Shown piece after piece: positions 17,573 to 26,421 of a stretch of DNA of 64,000 nt (positions within the stretch are counted from its first letter, which is position 1; each line of letters opens with the position of its first letter). A program made the position numbers and the translations under genes. The notes under the pieces were generated by a model, which was not told the DNA's origin, searched no databases, and worked only from the letters and a program-made list of their open reading frames with translations. The DNA is from Lachnospiraceae bacterium (GTDB lineage Bacteria > Bacillota > Clostridia > Lachnospirales > Lachnospiraceae), in NCBI GenBank assembly GCA_015056865.1, contig SVFM01000013.1:1-64000 (forward strand), read 5' to 3'.

Positions 17573-18598
17573 TTATCTTTTTCCGTATCTGACTGCACGA
17601 TAGGTCTGTAGCAATTTGTAATAAACGATAAATAGCAACGTACTCTTCATATGCATACCGATCAGCTTCTTATTTTCCCGGTCCATATATTTCTCATAAT
17701 AGATGTTATCGGAAAAATCCGGCACATATTCTTTCAGGAAACGTTTCATCTGTACCAGATACCCATAGCTCACCCTTTTTACCGACTGCATATAAGAAAA
17801 CACGGTATTTCTATAACCCAACTCAAAAACCTTATAATCTATCTCTCCCTTGTATTTCTCATAAAAACCCCTGCTTTTGCATTCCTCAAGATAGATTTGG
17901 GCCGCTTTCACGCGGTCATTCAACCGGCTCATATTTACAGTGTGGACTGTTGATGCCTGATGCTGGTAATAAAAATACAGACATTCCTCCACCCGTTCAA
18001 AGCGCCCCGCATACAACAGCGGCAATACGCCGATGGCATTATCCTCGTAAAACATTTTTTCAGGAAAGCGGATATGATTGTCTTCAAAAAGGGCTCTTTT
18101 ATAAATTTTGATCACCATACTGCCGGGATCAAGGATCAATTTACGATATTTATCATCATCCAATATCCCCGTCTGCTCCGGCCAATTATTGACCTCTATA
18201 TTGCCTTCTTCCTTACCCAGCTTTTCCGTGAGCAGATAATCACAACCCACTACATCCGCACCTGTGCTGTCAGCCTTTGCAAGCAGCTTGGAAAACATTT
18301 CAGAAGAAATCCAATCGTCACTGTCAACAAATCCGATCCATTCTCCCTGTGCCGCATCCATTCCCACATTCTTGGCTCCACCCTGCCTCTGGTTTTCAGG
18401 AGAAGCGATCACCCGCATTTTATTCGGGTATCTGCGCTCATATTCCCGCAAAATCTCCAAAGACTCATCCGTGGATTTATCATCCACCGCAATGATTTCG
18501 TAATCCTCCAGTTTCTGAAAAAGCAACGAATCCAGACAATAATTTAATTTACCACCGGCCGCCATATTATAAACCGGTACAATAATACTTAATCTCAT
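17573..18598 (-). CDS. Family 2 glycosyltransferase
   Basis: 341 residues. GT-A fold beginning IIVPVYN, with VDDKSTDESLEIL, GGAKNVGMDAA and the nucleotide/metal motif FVDSDDW near residue 95. The C-terminal third is helical and unassigned. It transfers a sugar from a nucleotide donor; the acceptor is unknown and there is no polysaccharide cluster around it. First gene of the minus-strand run into the thioesterase and CvfB-like genes. Confidence 0.88.
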   Translation of the reverse strand: MRLSIIVPVYNMAAGGKLNYCLDSLLFQKLEDYEIIAVDDKSTDESLEILREYERRYPNKMRVIASPENQRQGGAKNVGMDAAQGEWIGFVDSDDWISSEMFSKLLAKADSTGADVVGCDYLLTEKLGKEEGNIEVNNWPEQTGILDDDKYRKLILDPGSMVIKIYKRALFEDNHIRFPEKMFYEDNAIGVLPLLYAGRFERVEECLYFYYQHQASTVHTVNMSRLNDRVKAAQIYLEECKSRGFYEKYKGEIDYKVFELGYRNTVFSYMQSVKRVSYGYLVQMKRFLKEYVPDFSDNIYYEKYMDRENKKLIGMHMKSTLLFIVYYKLLQTYRAVRYGKR

Positions 18599-18675
18599 CC
18601 TTTACCCTCAATCACACCATGATACTTGTCCTAATTGTATGCTTTTTACCTGTGAAAGTCAACAAGCCCTACCAC

Positions 18676-19563
18676 CTACTTCATGATGGACGCCTTATAC
18701 TCACTGGGCGTCATATTGGTGCAGCTCTTGAAGCACTTAGAGAAGTACTGCGGGTTGTCGAAGTGCAGAAGTTCCGAGATCTGGGTCATATTATACTTCT
18801 CCTCCCGGATCAACTTTCGCGCCTCCTTGATCTTCAGCTCATTGTAATATTTGATAATACCGCTCTTTCTGTAAAGAGAAAACAGGTGTTTTACCGTACT
18901 TTGGCTTTTTCCCAGGTGCTGTGCCACATCCTGAATGGTCACCTTACCATAGACATTCGCCTTCAGGTAATCCAGGATCTCCTTTACGTGATAGGGCAGG
19001 TCTACACCGTCTATGACGTAGCTTTGCCGCATCTTTTGAGCAACCACATCCGTGCTGCGCTGAAGCTTGATCAGAAAGATCTCCAGCAGGTTCCCTGTCA
19101 TTTGACTGCTGCCAAAAGGAGCAGGTGAGATCTTTTCCAATTTTTGCAGCAGAGGATTGTGTTCATCCACCATCCGAAAACAGGAGAGACCTTCCGCAAA
19201 TATCATGGACAGCAGCGACTTTTCCTCCGCGCTCAGGTGAAACACTTTTCCCTCAAAATATTTCATGGCCCTGCTGCGACATTCAAAAGTGATAATGCTG
19301 ACATTGGATGCCACACTCCGATTGCCCGAGTGATTGTGGTACTCGTTGGGCTTATGGAAGATCATCTCGCCGCTCCTTAAGAGCCACCTGTTCTCGTCCG
19401 TAATGCAGACCATTTCCCCCTTATCCACATACATCATCTCCCAGAAATCATGGCTTTCCCCTTCATAATAAAAATTCTTGGAAAACTCCATATAAAAGAT
19501 TGTGATAATCTTTTCCACGCGAATGACCCGCTCAAATCCAATACGTGTAAAATTATCCTGCAT
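18676..19563 (-). CDS. AraC-family transcriptional regulator
   Basis: 295 residues. An N-terminal cupin-like sensor (with FWEMMYVDKGEMVCI) is followed by two helix-turn-helix units in the last 100 residues (VTIQDVAQHLGKSQSTVKHL and YNMTQISELLHFDNPQYFSK, ending NMTPSEYKASI). It is divergent from the PIG-L operon across 112 bp, so it is the likely activator of that operon, whose promoter has a TATAAT but no -35. The ATG at 19563 has GGAGAATA; the frame opens at 19617 without a ribosome site. Confidence 0.88.
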   Translation of the reverse strand: MQDNFTRIGFERVIRVEKIITIFYMEFSKNFYYEGESHDFWEMMYVDKGEMVCITDENRWLLRSGEMIFHKPNEYHNHSGNRSVASNVSIITFECRSRAMKYFEGKVFHLSAEEKSLLSMIFAEGLSCFRMVDEHNPLLQKLEKISPAPFGSSQMTGNLLEIFLIKLQRSTDVVAQKMRQSYVIDGVDLPYHVKEILDYLKANVYGKVTIQDVAQHLGKSQSTVKHLFSLYRKSGIIKYYNELKIKEARKLIREEKYNMTQISELLHFDNPQYFSKCFKSCTNMTPSEYKASIMK

Positions 19564-19634
19564 ATTTATTCTCCACTGTCTGATTTTACAAAAATAATAA
19601 CCGATTTTATACTCCAATGCAATATATTTGTTGA

Positions 19635-19640
19635 TATAAT
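19635..19640 (+). promoter_or_regulatory. Candidate -10 box of the deacetylase operon
   Basis: A perfect TATAAT lies 36 bases before the first gene. The position 17 bases upstream reads CTCCAA, with no -35 resemblance. A promoter that lacks a -35 beside a divergent AraC gene suggests activator dependence. This is an inference. Confidence 0.45.
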
Positions 19641-19675
19641 AAAGAAAATAACATCGAAACCAAGGAGGTCTGACT

Positions 19676-20383
19676 ATGTATACTGTATTAGTAATATCCT
19701 GTCATCCGGATGACGTGGAGATTGCCTGCGCCGGCACTCTTTTAAAATGTAAAGAGCGTGGCGACAGAGTGGTTGTATGTCATTTGTGCAGCGGCAATCT
19801 GGGCCATGAGATCATTCAGCCGGACGAACTGGCCGCTATGCGCGCCAAAGAGGCTATAAACGCCGGTGCCCTGGGCGGTATCGAGGTAATGTGGGGCGGC
19901 TTTGACGACCTGGAAATCTACGAAAACAACAAGAAATCCAAGGACAAGGTTGTGAATGTGATTCGCAAGGTAAATCCCGATTTCATCATTACCCATGACC
20001 CTAACGACTATATGCCGGATCACAACGCCGTATCCAAGCTGGTTTTTGACGCAAGCTTTGCTGCCACCGTTCCTCACTATATCGCCGAGGAATCTGCTCC
20101 TGCCAGACTGGTTCCCATCTATTACATGGATACCCTGTGCGGTGTAAACTTTAACCCCACTGAATTTGTTGATGTAACTCCTTATATCGACAAGAAGTTA
20201 GAAATGCTGGAATGCCACGCTTCCCAGATTGTATGGATGCGGGACCACGACGGCATTGACTTCCCCGACATGGTAAGAACCTGCTGCCGTTACAGAGGCT
20301 TCCAGTGCGGCGCTGACTACGCAGAGGGCTTCAAGCAGTGCCAGGTATATCTGAAGGGAACCACCAAGAGATTATTGCCTTAA
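19676..20383 (+). CDS. PIG-L/LmbE family deacetylase
   Basis: 235 residues. Zinc-dependent N-deacetylases of this family remove acetyl from N-acetyl sugars. The metal motif HPDDVE at residues 10-15 and the second His in MPDHNAVSK (~113) are both present, as is the NPDFIITHDPNDY strand. The third-sphere residues look normal, so it should be active. First gene of a five-gene operon with isomerase, NagB-like protein, kinase and aldolase, implying catabolism of an N-acylated sugar; the exact substrate cannot be read. AAGGAGG precedes the ATG. No signal peptide, so cytoplasmic. Confidence 0.88.
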   Translation: MYTVLVISCHPDDVEIACAGTLLKCKERGDRVVVCHLCSGNLGHEIIQPDELAAMRAKEAINAGALGGIEVMWGGFDDLEIYENNKKSKDKVVNVIRKVNPDFIITHDPNDYMPDHNAVSKLVFDASFAATVPHYIAEESAPARLVPIYYMDTLCGVNFNPTEFVDVTPYIDKKLEMLECHASQIVWMRDHDGIDFPDMVRTCCRYRGFQCGADYAEGFKQCQVYLKGTTKRLLP

Positions 20384-20399
20384 ATTACGGAGGTGCAAA

Positions 20400-21236
20400 A
20401 TGGTATTAGGCTGCTTCTACTCTCATATTACTGCTGCCGTGCAGGAAAAAGGAATTTTCCTGGAACAGGCCATGGACATTGTCAGAGAGCACGGCATTAC
20501 CGCTGTAGATATCAACTCTGCTGACCTGCAGCCATCTCCCGAGGCGTTTAAGACGCTGCTGGACAAACACGGCCTGCACGTCGCTTCCACACATGCTTAC
20601 TTTCCCTGCGGCGTAGCCACCCAGGAAGAATATGATGCCTCTCTGGCCCGAATGAAAAAGGATATGCACAAGGCTGCCAAGGCAGGCAGCACCTTCTTCA
20701 TGCCGGTTCCTCAAAAGGCACCCAGCTATCGTCAGGAGGAGGACGCTGCCTGGCGTGCAGGCATCCGCAAGCTGTTTTCAGAGGTGATCAGCTACGGCAA
20801 AGAGGCGGGCCTTCAGGTCGTCATTGAGAATTTCTCCCTGGCAGAGTATCCTTACACCACCTTTGATGACATGGCGTACCTGTTCACACACAATCCGGAG
20901 CTCAGATACGCTTACGACATGGGCAATTATCCCCTGGCAGGCTTTGACGAGCTGGAAGGCATGCGTCGCTTCATGGACAAAATATCCTACGTTCATCTGA
21001 AGGACATCAAGGTCATTGAGAATCCCGAGCATCCGGAACATCTGCTCCTGCGCCTGGGCAAGTACTTTGACAGTCTGGAACTGGGCGGCGGATATCTGAA
21101 GGTAAAAGAAGGTATTGAAGAGCTTCAGAAAAATAATTATCAGGGCACCCTCATCATTGAGATCAACTGCGGTCCCAATGTGTTCGACAGAACCTTGGCA
21201 TCCGCCCGTTACGTAAACTCTATTTTAAACCCATAG
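20400..21236 (+). CDS. TIM-barrel sugar-phosphate isomerase/epimerase
   Basis: 278 residues of the AP-endonuclease-2/xylose-isomerase-like barrel. Metal-binding positions are visible: the Glu in VVIENFS (~143), Asp-Met in YAYDMGN (~178), His in SYVHLKDIK (~200), and Glu in LIIEINCG near the end. Members isomerise or epimerise sugars and cyclitols. 16 bp after the deacetylase gene and 12 bp before the NagB-like gene, so part of the same operon. Substrate unknown. Confidence 0.85.
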   Translation: MVLGCFYSHITAAVQEKGIFLEQAMDIVREHGITAVDINSADLQPSPEAFKTLLDKHGLHVASTHAYFPCGVATQEEYDASLARMKKDMHKAAKAGSTFFMPVPQKAPSYRQEEDAAWRAGIRKLFSEVISYGKEAGLQVVIENFSLAEYPYTTFDDMAYLFTHNPELRYAYDMGNYPLAGFDELEGMRRFMDKISYVHLKDIKVIENPEHPEHLLLRLGKYFDSLELGGGYLKVKEGIEELQKNNYQGTLIIEINCGPNVFDRTLASARYVNSILNP

Positions 21237-21248
21237 GAGGTACATATT

Positions 21249-22196
21249 ATGAATTTTAATTCTACCGTAAAAGGTTCCGCCCTGGAGGGCTTCTATCCCG
21301 CAGGATGGGATTTTGACAAGATCGATGCCTGCATCGATGCACCTGAAAAGATCACTGAGCGTCAGGCATTTTGGCACAAGGACTTCCAGCCTATCCAGTG
21401 TGGTGATCTGAATGAATTTGAAGTATACATGGGCCATGAGATCGCCATGCAGATCAAACTGGCTAAGGAAAAAGGCGAAAAGGTTGCCTTCATCCTGCCC
21501 GTAGGCCCCATGGGCATGTATAAGTGGGTTGTATACTTTATCAAAGCATGGAACATCAGCTGTGAGCACGTATACACCTTTAACATGGACGAGTGGGCAG
21601 ACTCTGAGGGTAACACTCTGGCATCCGACAACCCGGGCGCTTTCCAGTACGCTATGGAGCAGGCACTCTTCAATCCTCTGGGCGAGCTGACCATTCCCAA
21701 GGATCAGCGCAACTTTGCCACCAAAGCAAACCTGCCTACTTATCCCGAGAAGATCGCTGCTCTGAAGGCGGCCGGCGCTAAGCTGGTACTGGTATACGGT
21801 ATCGGCAGAATGTGCCACATCGCATTCTGGGAGCCCACCTTCGCAGAGGATTATGCAACTGCTGAAGAATGGGAGAAGCAGCCTTACCGCATTGCGGCCA
21901 AGATCCATCCTCTGACCGTTGAGCAGAACGCTCTGACCAGCTTTAAGTCCCGCACCACTCTGGTTCCCTGCCGTGCCAACACCATCGGCCCCGGCCTGTT
22001 CCTGCAGGCAGATTATGCTATCGGCGGCGCTGACGGTACACTGGGCAGAGGCATGCAGTGGCAGGGTATGTCCCTGTGGATGACCCTTCGCCACGGTACC
22101 ACTCCCTGGATCACTTCTTCCTATATTCCGACTCTTGCAGGCAGACTGTTCTTCCTGAAAGATCTGGCTGGCCCCCTGGAGGCAGAATGTAACTAA
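21249..22196 (+). CDS. Divergent glucosamine-6-phosphate isomerase/deaminase (NagB-like)
   Basis: 315 residues, about 50 longer than NagB. The fold and several marks fit: TFNMDEW (~113) keeps the general-base Asp of canonical FNMDE, and [13 protein letters not shown] (~184-196) aligns with the canonical GIGxDGHIAFNEP. In that motif the Asp-Gly is Met-Cys, while the His and Glu remain. The phosphate loop, canonically GSTP or GGTP, reads PVGPMGMY (~83-91) without the Ser/Thr. So either the substrate is not a standard 6-phosphate or the chemistry differs. It lies in the deacetylase-isomerase-kinase-aldolase operon. AGGAGG precedes the ATG. Confidence 0.8.
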   Translation: MNFNSTVKGSALEGFYPAGWDFDKIDACIDAPEKITERQAFWHKDFQPIQCGDLNEFEVYMGHEIAMQIKLAKEKGEKVAFILPVGPMGMYKWVVYFIKAWNISCEHVYTFNMDEWADSEGNTLASDNPGAFQYAMEQALFNPLGELTIPKDQRNFATKANLPTYPEKIAALKAAGAKLVLVYGIGRMCHIAFWEPTFAEDYATAEEWEKQPYRIAAKIHPLTVEQNALTSFKSRTTLVPCRANTIGPGLFLQADYAIGGADGTLGRGMQWQGMSLWMTLRHGTTPWITSSYIPTLAGRLFFLKDLAGPLEAECN

Positions 22197-22207
22197 ACAC
22201 TTGCATT

Positions 22208-22240
22208 TCCGGGCCCGACAATTCGGGCCCGAATTTTATT
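22208..22240 (+). terminator. Hairpin with T-rich tail inside the sugar operon
   Basis: CGGGCCCG (22210-22217) pairs with CGGGCCCG (22224-22231; the word is its own complement), followed by AATTTTATT. It lies between the NagB-like gene and the kinase. It may end or weaken transcription before the last two genes, or stabilise the upstream mRNA. Confidence 0.65.
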
Positions 22241-22317
22241 GACATTCTTTACGATATCAAGTAATATTTTATTGGTGGAGTATCTTGCGTACCGTCCACC
22301 GGCAAAGGAGGATTACC

Positions 22318-23439
22318 TTGCAAAAGAAAGTAATTGCAGCCGGACACATTTGTCTGGACGTCACTCCCATCTTTTCTCAGGGAAAGGTGGATCAATTGGG
22401 AGACATCCTGCAGCCAGGTAAACTGATACATATGAATCCTGCAGATGTCCACACCGGCGGAAGTGTTGCCAACACCGGACTTGCCATGAAAGTGCTGGGC
22501 GCCGATGTATCCCTGATGGGGAAGATTGGTGATGATGCCTTCGGCAACATGGTGCTGAATGTGTTGAAGGAGTACGATGCCGAGAAAGGAATGCTTGTGG
22601 TCGAGGGTGACGCCACCTCTTATTCGGTGGTGCTGGCTGTTCCCGGAATTGACCGCATCTTTCTGCACTGTCCCGGTGCCAACGATACCTTCACAGCTGC
22701 AGACATCCCACAGGATCAAGTGGCACAGGCCGCTCTGTTCCATTTCGGATATCCGCCTCTGATGAAACAGATGTACCAAAATAATGGCGCAGAGCTTGTG
22801 AAAATTTTAAAAATGGCCAAGGACGCAGGAGCAGCCACCTCCCTTGATATGGCAGCGGTAGATCCCTCTTCCGAAGCAGGACAGGCTGACTGGGCAGAAA
22901 TTTTGGCACAGGCAATTCCCCATATCGATTTCTTTGTTCCCAGTGTGGAAGAATTGTGTTTTATGCTGGACAAAGAGCGTTTTGCAGATTGGCAGGAGCG
23001 TGCAAAGGGCAGGGACATCACCGAGATCCTGGACATGGAACAGGATGTGAAGCCTTTGGCCGATCGCTGTATGGAACTGGGTGCCAAGGTTCTTTTGATC
23101 AAATGCGGTGCCCCCGGTATCTACTACCGCACAGCTGACAAATCCCATTTGCAGACAGTAGGCGCCAAGGCAGAGTTAAATGCGGACGCATGGGCAGATA
23201 AAGAAGGCTTTGAAAGAAGCTACGTACCCGAGCGCATTCTCTCCGGAACCGGTGCCGGCGATACCAGTATCGCAGCTTTTCTGACGGCTATGCTGGAAGG
23301 CTACAGCCCGGAAAAATGTATGCAGCTTGCCACCGCCACAGGTGCTTCCTGTGTTGCGGCTTACGATGCACTCAGCGGTCTGAAATCCTTTGAGGAACTG
23401 AACGCGAAAATAGAGGCCGGTTGGCCAAAAAATAAGTAA
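22318..23439 (+). CDS. PfkB-family carbohydrate kinase
   Basis: 373 residues. Ribokinase-fold kinase: the N-terminal GHICLDVTPIF and HTGGSVANTGLAMKVLG substrate-lid motifs are present, with the C-terminal anion hole LSGTGAGDTSIAAF (~308-321) carrying the catalytic Asp of GAGD. It phosphorylates a sugar or sugar phosphate with ATP. The start is a TTG at 22318, chosen because AAAGGAGG precedes it at the right distance and the homologous region begins there; a TTG at 22285 lacks a site. It follows a hairpin and precedes the aldolase by 14 bp, so it could make the bisphosphate split by that enzyme. Confidence 0.88.
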   Translation: MQKKVIAAGHICLDVTPIFSQGKVDQLGDILQPGKLIHMNPADVHTGGSVANTGLAMKVLGADVSLMGKIGDDAFGNMVLNVLKEYDAEKGMLVVEGDATSYSVVLAVPGIDRIFLHCPGANDTFTAADIPQDQVAQAALFHFGYPPLMKQMYQNNGAELVKILKMAKDAGAATSLDMAAVDPSSEAGQADWAEILAQAIPHIDFFVPSVEELCFMLDKERFADWQERAKGRDITEILDMEQDVKPLADRCMELGAKVLLIKCGAPGIYYRTADKSHLQTVGAKAELNADAWADKEGFERSYVPERILSGTGAGDTSIAAFLTAMLEGYSPEKCMQLATATGASCVAAYDALSGLKSFEELNAKIEAGWPKNK

Positions 23440-23453
23440 AGGAGCAAATGACA

Positions 23454-24392
23454 ATGTTAGTAAATCTGAACGAAGTCCTTCTTCCCGCAAAAAAAGGCAA
23501 ATACGCAGTTGGTCTTTTCAACGCAGTAAATCTGGAGCTGGCACGTGGTATCATCAATGCCGCTGAATGCGCACAGTCTCCTGTTATCATGGGAACTGCT
23601 GAGGTTCTGCTGCCCTACGGCCCCCTGGAGGAGGTATCCTACTACCTGATCCCCATGGCTAAAAAGGCAAACGTTCCCGTTGTTGTACATTTCGATCACG
23701 GTCTGACCAAGGATGCCTGCATCAAGGCTCTGGAGCTTGGTTTCTCCTCCATCATGTACGACTGTTCCACAGATTCCTACGAGGAAAACATCAGAAAAGT
23801 AAAAGAAATGGCTGAGATCGCACACTCCTACGGTGCAACCATCGAAGGTGAGCTGGGCCATGTAGGTGACAACGAAGGCTCTGCAGAGGGCAGCTCTCAT
23901 CTGGCCGATCCTTCCAAGTTCTTTACCGATCCCAAGCAGGCAAAAGACTATGTACAGAAAACCGGTGTAGATGCACTGGCTATTGCTGTTGGCAACGCTC
24001 ACGGTGCATACAAGCTGCCTCCCAAGCTGGATTTCGAAAGAATCAGAACCATTGCCAAGACCATCGATGTTCCCCTGGTACTGCACGGCGGTTCCGGTCT
24101 GACAGACAACGATTTCAGACGTGGTATTCAGGAAGGTATCAGCAAAGTAAATATCTTTACCGATATCAACGTGGCTGCTGTGGAAGCTGAATTTAGAAAG
24201 TTCTCCGATATGAACAAGGGTATCATTGACCTGATCCCTGCTGCTGTGGAGGCTGTTAAGCAGGAGACCATGAAGAAGATGAAACTCTTCTCCAGCGATG
24301 GCAAAGCTCCCTACAAGGCTTCTTCCATGAACGGTATTGATCTGGAGAAACTGATCAAGCTGGTTGTTGCAGAGTTGAACAAGAACAACTAA
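23454..24392 (+). CDS. Class II ketose-bisphosphate aldolase
   Basis: 312 residues of the zinc-dependent fructose/tagatose-bisphosphate aldolase family. Catalytic Asp and zinc His in VVHFDHG (~80-84), zinc ligands in VGNAHGAYK and LVLHGGSGL, and the KVNIFTDIN phosphate site are all in place. It should cleave a ketose bisphosphate to dihydroxyacetone phosphate and an aldehyde. The ATG at 23454 is 9 bases after GGAG; the ATG at 23448 is too close. It ends the PIG-L operon and closes a plausible amino-sugar to triose-phosphate route. Confidence 0.9.
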   Translation: MLVNLNEVLLPAKKGKYAVGLFNAVNLELARGIINAAECAQSPVIMGTAEVLLPYGPLEEVSYYLIPMAKKANVPVVVHFDHGLTKDACIKALELGFSSIMYDCSTDSYEENIRKVKEMAEIAHSYGATIEGELGHVGDNEGSAEGSSHLADPSKFFTDPKQAKDYVQKTGVDALAIAVGNAHGAYKLPPKLDFERIRTIAKTIDVPLVLHGGSGLTDNDFRRGIQEGISKVNIFTDINVAAVEAEFRKFSDMNKGIIDLIPAAVEAVKQETMKKMKLFSSDGKAPYKASSMNGIDLEKLIKLVVAELNKNN

Positions 24393-24404
24393 TCCATATC
24401 CATT

Positions 24405-25259
24405 ATGAATTTAGATCATCAACGCGAACTGACACCGGTTTTGTATGGATCTTCTCCGGTGAAATTATGGCAATTCAGGCCCCAGGCCCATTCTCGGGCC
24501 ATCGGAACTCACTGGCACGAGCGCTTTGAAATTCTAGTAATCGATGAGGGGATCCTGGATGTTCAGTTGAATGGAAAATCATATAAAGCTTATCCGGGAG
24601 ACACAGTGATTATCAATCCCTGTGTCTCTCATGATGCCTATACAACTGACACTTCCGTCAGTTATCGTGTGATCATGTTTGAACTGTTGGACAGTTTTGG
24701 ACAGAGCGAAATTACTCGGCGTGTACTGGAACCTTTTCTGAAACAGTCAGCTGCTTTTCAGCCCCTGATCAAAGACCCGGCCCTGGTACAACTGGCCGAT
24801 GCCATATTTGAAACCAGCAAAAAAAAGCCCGACGGCTATGCCCTGTCTCTCATGGGACAGATCTACAGCCTGCTTGGCATTTTGTGTGATAAATATGTAG
24901 ATACCGAATTTGTCAAACCACCTGCCGAAGGGCAATTTCAAGACATTTTGGATTATATCGACCAGAATTACTGTGAAAACATATCTTCCGCTTCCATCAG
25001 TCAGCGATTCGGATACAGCGAGGCGTATTTCAGCCGCCGTTTCAAGGCTGTTACCGGCCTAAGGCCCATGGAATATATCAAAATACTGCGCTTGGAAAGA
25101 GCCCGTCAATTGCTCAAGGATTCCAGGAGCACCATTTCTTCCGCTGCTTTTTCCTGCGGATTTACCAGTGTGAATTATTTTCTGCGCTGCTTTAAGGCCC
25201 GCTACGGATTTACAGTGGGTGAATATCAAAAAAACACAGTGAAGGCGGCTCCTGACTGA
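24405..25259 (+). CDS. AraC-family regulator with cupin sensor
   Basis: 284 residues. An N-terminal cupin (HWHERFEILVIDEG) is followed by two C-terminal helix-turn-helix units (NISSASISQRFGYSEAYFSR, then STISSAAFSCGFTSVNYFLR). It starts 13 bases after the aldolase stop without a visible Shine-Dalgarno, so translation may be low or dependent on readthrough from the aldolase. With the divergent AraC at 18676 it makes two regulators flanking one operon. Its target is likely this locus or the facing genes. Confidence 0.85.
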   Translation: MNLDHQRELTPVLYGSSPVKLWQFRPQAHSRAIGTHWHERFEILVIDEGILDVQLNGKSYKAYPGDTVIINPCVSHDAYTTDTSVSYRVIMFELLDSFGQSEITRRVLEPFLKQSAAFQPLIKDPALVQLADAIFETSKKKPDGYALSLMGQIYSLLGILCDKYVDTEFVKPPAEGQFQDILDYIDQNYCENISSASISQRFGYSEAYFSRRFKAVTGLRPMEYIKILRLERARQLLKDSRSTISSAAFSCGFTSVNYFLRCFKARYGFTVGEYQKNTVKAAPD

Positions 25260-25272
25260 AGCCGCCTTTTCC
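25242..25272 (+). terminator. Terminator overlapping the AraC stop codon
   Basis: AAGGCGGCT (25242-25250) pairs with AGCCGCCTT (25260-25268), followed by TTCCTT. The AraC stop TGA lies in the loop, so the coding end and the terminator overlap. The convergent oxidoreductase ends 4 bases further on. Confidence 0.75.
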
Positions 25273-25275
25273 TTC

Positions 25276-26280
25276 TTACAGATCTACTCTTCTTCCGCCG
25301 TTCTCTGCGCTCTCCATCAGCTTGCTTATCAAGCGAACGCTGCCTGCTGCATCCTCCGGTTTGTTCTTTTCATTTTCAATCTCGCCCAGAATGGTACGTG
25401 CAAGATATAAAGATTCCTCCGCCATAAAATCAACGCCCTCACACTCTAAATCATATGGTTCACCTTGGCTGGGATATACTTTCACATCAGCACCCTGCAG
25501 AACAACAGTTGCCTGCTCAAAATTCAGCTGACAGCCGGAACGGAATCCAAAGGTACCCCCTGCACCCCAGTCACCGATGGCAGTAAATATTTTGTCATCA
25601 TAGATGAATGTACTGTGAATAGTGGTGCACTTCATCTTACTGTCATCCGTTACCGCACACACGGCCTTGGGCTCTCCAAACATAAAACGGATCATATCCA
25701 CATCATGAATGTGCATATCCAGTGCCACACCACCGGAGCGGTCATAATCTCTAAACCAGTTCTGGAATCCCCAACGAGGCATCGCACTGATACGCTCAAA
25801 ATGTCCTGTAAGCACTTTGCCGTAGGTTCCCTCGTCGATCAGCTTCTTCACTGCCAGATAAGCAGATGAAAAACGCAGGCACATGCCGATCATCAATTTC
25901 TTGCCGCTCTCTTTTGCTGCTGCCAGCATTTCTTCACACTGCTGCTCATTCAGACCCATGGGCTTCTCACTCTGCACATTGTAACCCATCTTCAGAAGTT
26001 TCACCGCATACTCACAGTGCAGATAAGTGGGCAGACAGATGTCGATCACATCCAGATCTTCCTTTTCCAACATCTCATCCAAATCTGTGTAGGTGTGATA
26101 CTCCTTGGAACCAGCCTCCTCGCCGCCCAGGTTGATCTCCACCAGTTTGGTAAACTGCTCCGGATCAATATCGCAGAGTGCAACCAGTTCTACCGGCGCC
26201 CCTCTGCGGGCCAAATTTTCATAGCCACCCTTATGGGATCTTGCAATGCCGCCGTAACCTAAAATACCAACCTTGATCAT
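25276..26280 (-). CDS. Gfo/Idh/MocA-family oxidoreductase
   Basis: 334 residues. N-terminal Rossmann motif VGILGYGGIARSH, SEKPMGLNEQQCEEM (the EKP lysine) near residue 105, and a C-terminal GFOD-type sheet including DMHIHDVDMIRFMFG near 185. These NAD(P) enzymes oxidise or epimerise sugars and cyclitols. The ATG at 26280 is 7 bases after GGAG; the earlier ATG at 26286 abuts the site. It lies downstream of a TIM-barrel isomerase and a LacZ-like gene on the same strand, facing the PIG-L operon. Confidence 0.87.
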   Translation of the reverse strand: MIKVGILGYGGIARSHKGGYENLARRGAPVELVALCDIDPEQFTKLVEINLGGEEAGSKEYHTYTDLDEMLEKEDLDVIDICLPTYLHCEYAVKLLKMGYNVQSEKPMGLNEQQCEEMLAAAKESGKKLMIGMCLRFSSAYLAVKKLIDEGTYGKVLTGHFERISAMPRWGFQNWFRDYDRSGGVALDMHIHDVDMIRFMFGEPKAVCAVTDDSKMKCTTIHSTFIYDDKIFTAIGDWGAGGTFGFRSGCQLNFEQATVVLQGADVKVYPSQGEPYDLECEGVDFMAEESLYLARTILGEIENEKNKPEDAAGSVRLISKLMESAENGGRRVDL

Positions 26281-26301
26281 AACCATTCTCCTTTCAATGT
26301 T

Positions 26302-26417
26302 CCTTCAGGGGTTTTTGTAATTTTAGAAGCTTCGACCGGGAGAGGTGAAAGGACGGCTTAGGCACGCTCCCGGTCGCGGCCCCTTAAATCGCATAACGCC
26401 TGAAGGGTCCTTACAAA
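26302..26417. other. Structured intergenic segment with crossing stems
   Basis: Three complementary pairs: CCTTCAGG (26302-26309) with CCTGAAGG (26399-26406), TTTGTAA (26314-26320) with TTACAAA (26411-26417), and GACCGGGAG (26334-26342) with CTCCCGGTC (26367-26375). The first two pairs cross, so they form either a pseudoknot or two exclusive folds around the central hairpin. It lies between the isomerase stop and the oxidoreductase ribosome site (minus strand). There is no T-tract and no match to a riboswitch class I know. Confidence 0.55.
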
Positions 26418-26421
26418 TTAT

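Noticed and set aside
21225..22094. 289-codon minus-strand frame across the NagB-like gene
   Set aside because: Antisense shadow. The plus-strand gene has a ribosome site, operon context and family motifs.
26302..26417. Third copy of the long hairpin element
   Set aside because: It shares a short GTGAAAG-like word with copies A and B but not their core order or arm layout.
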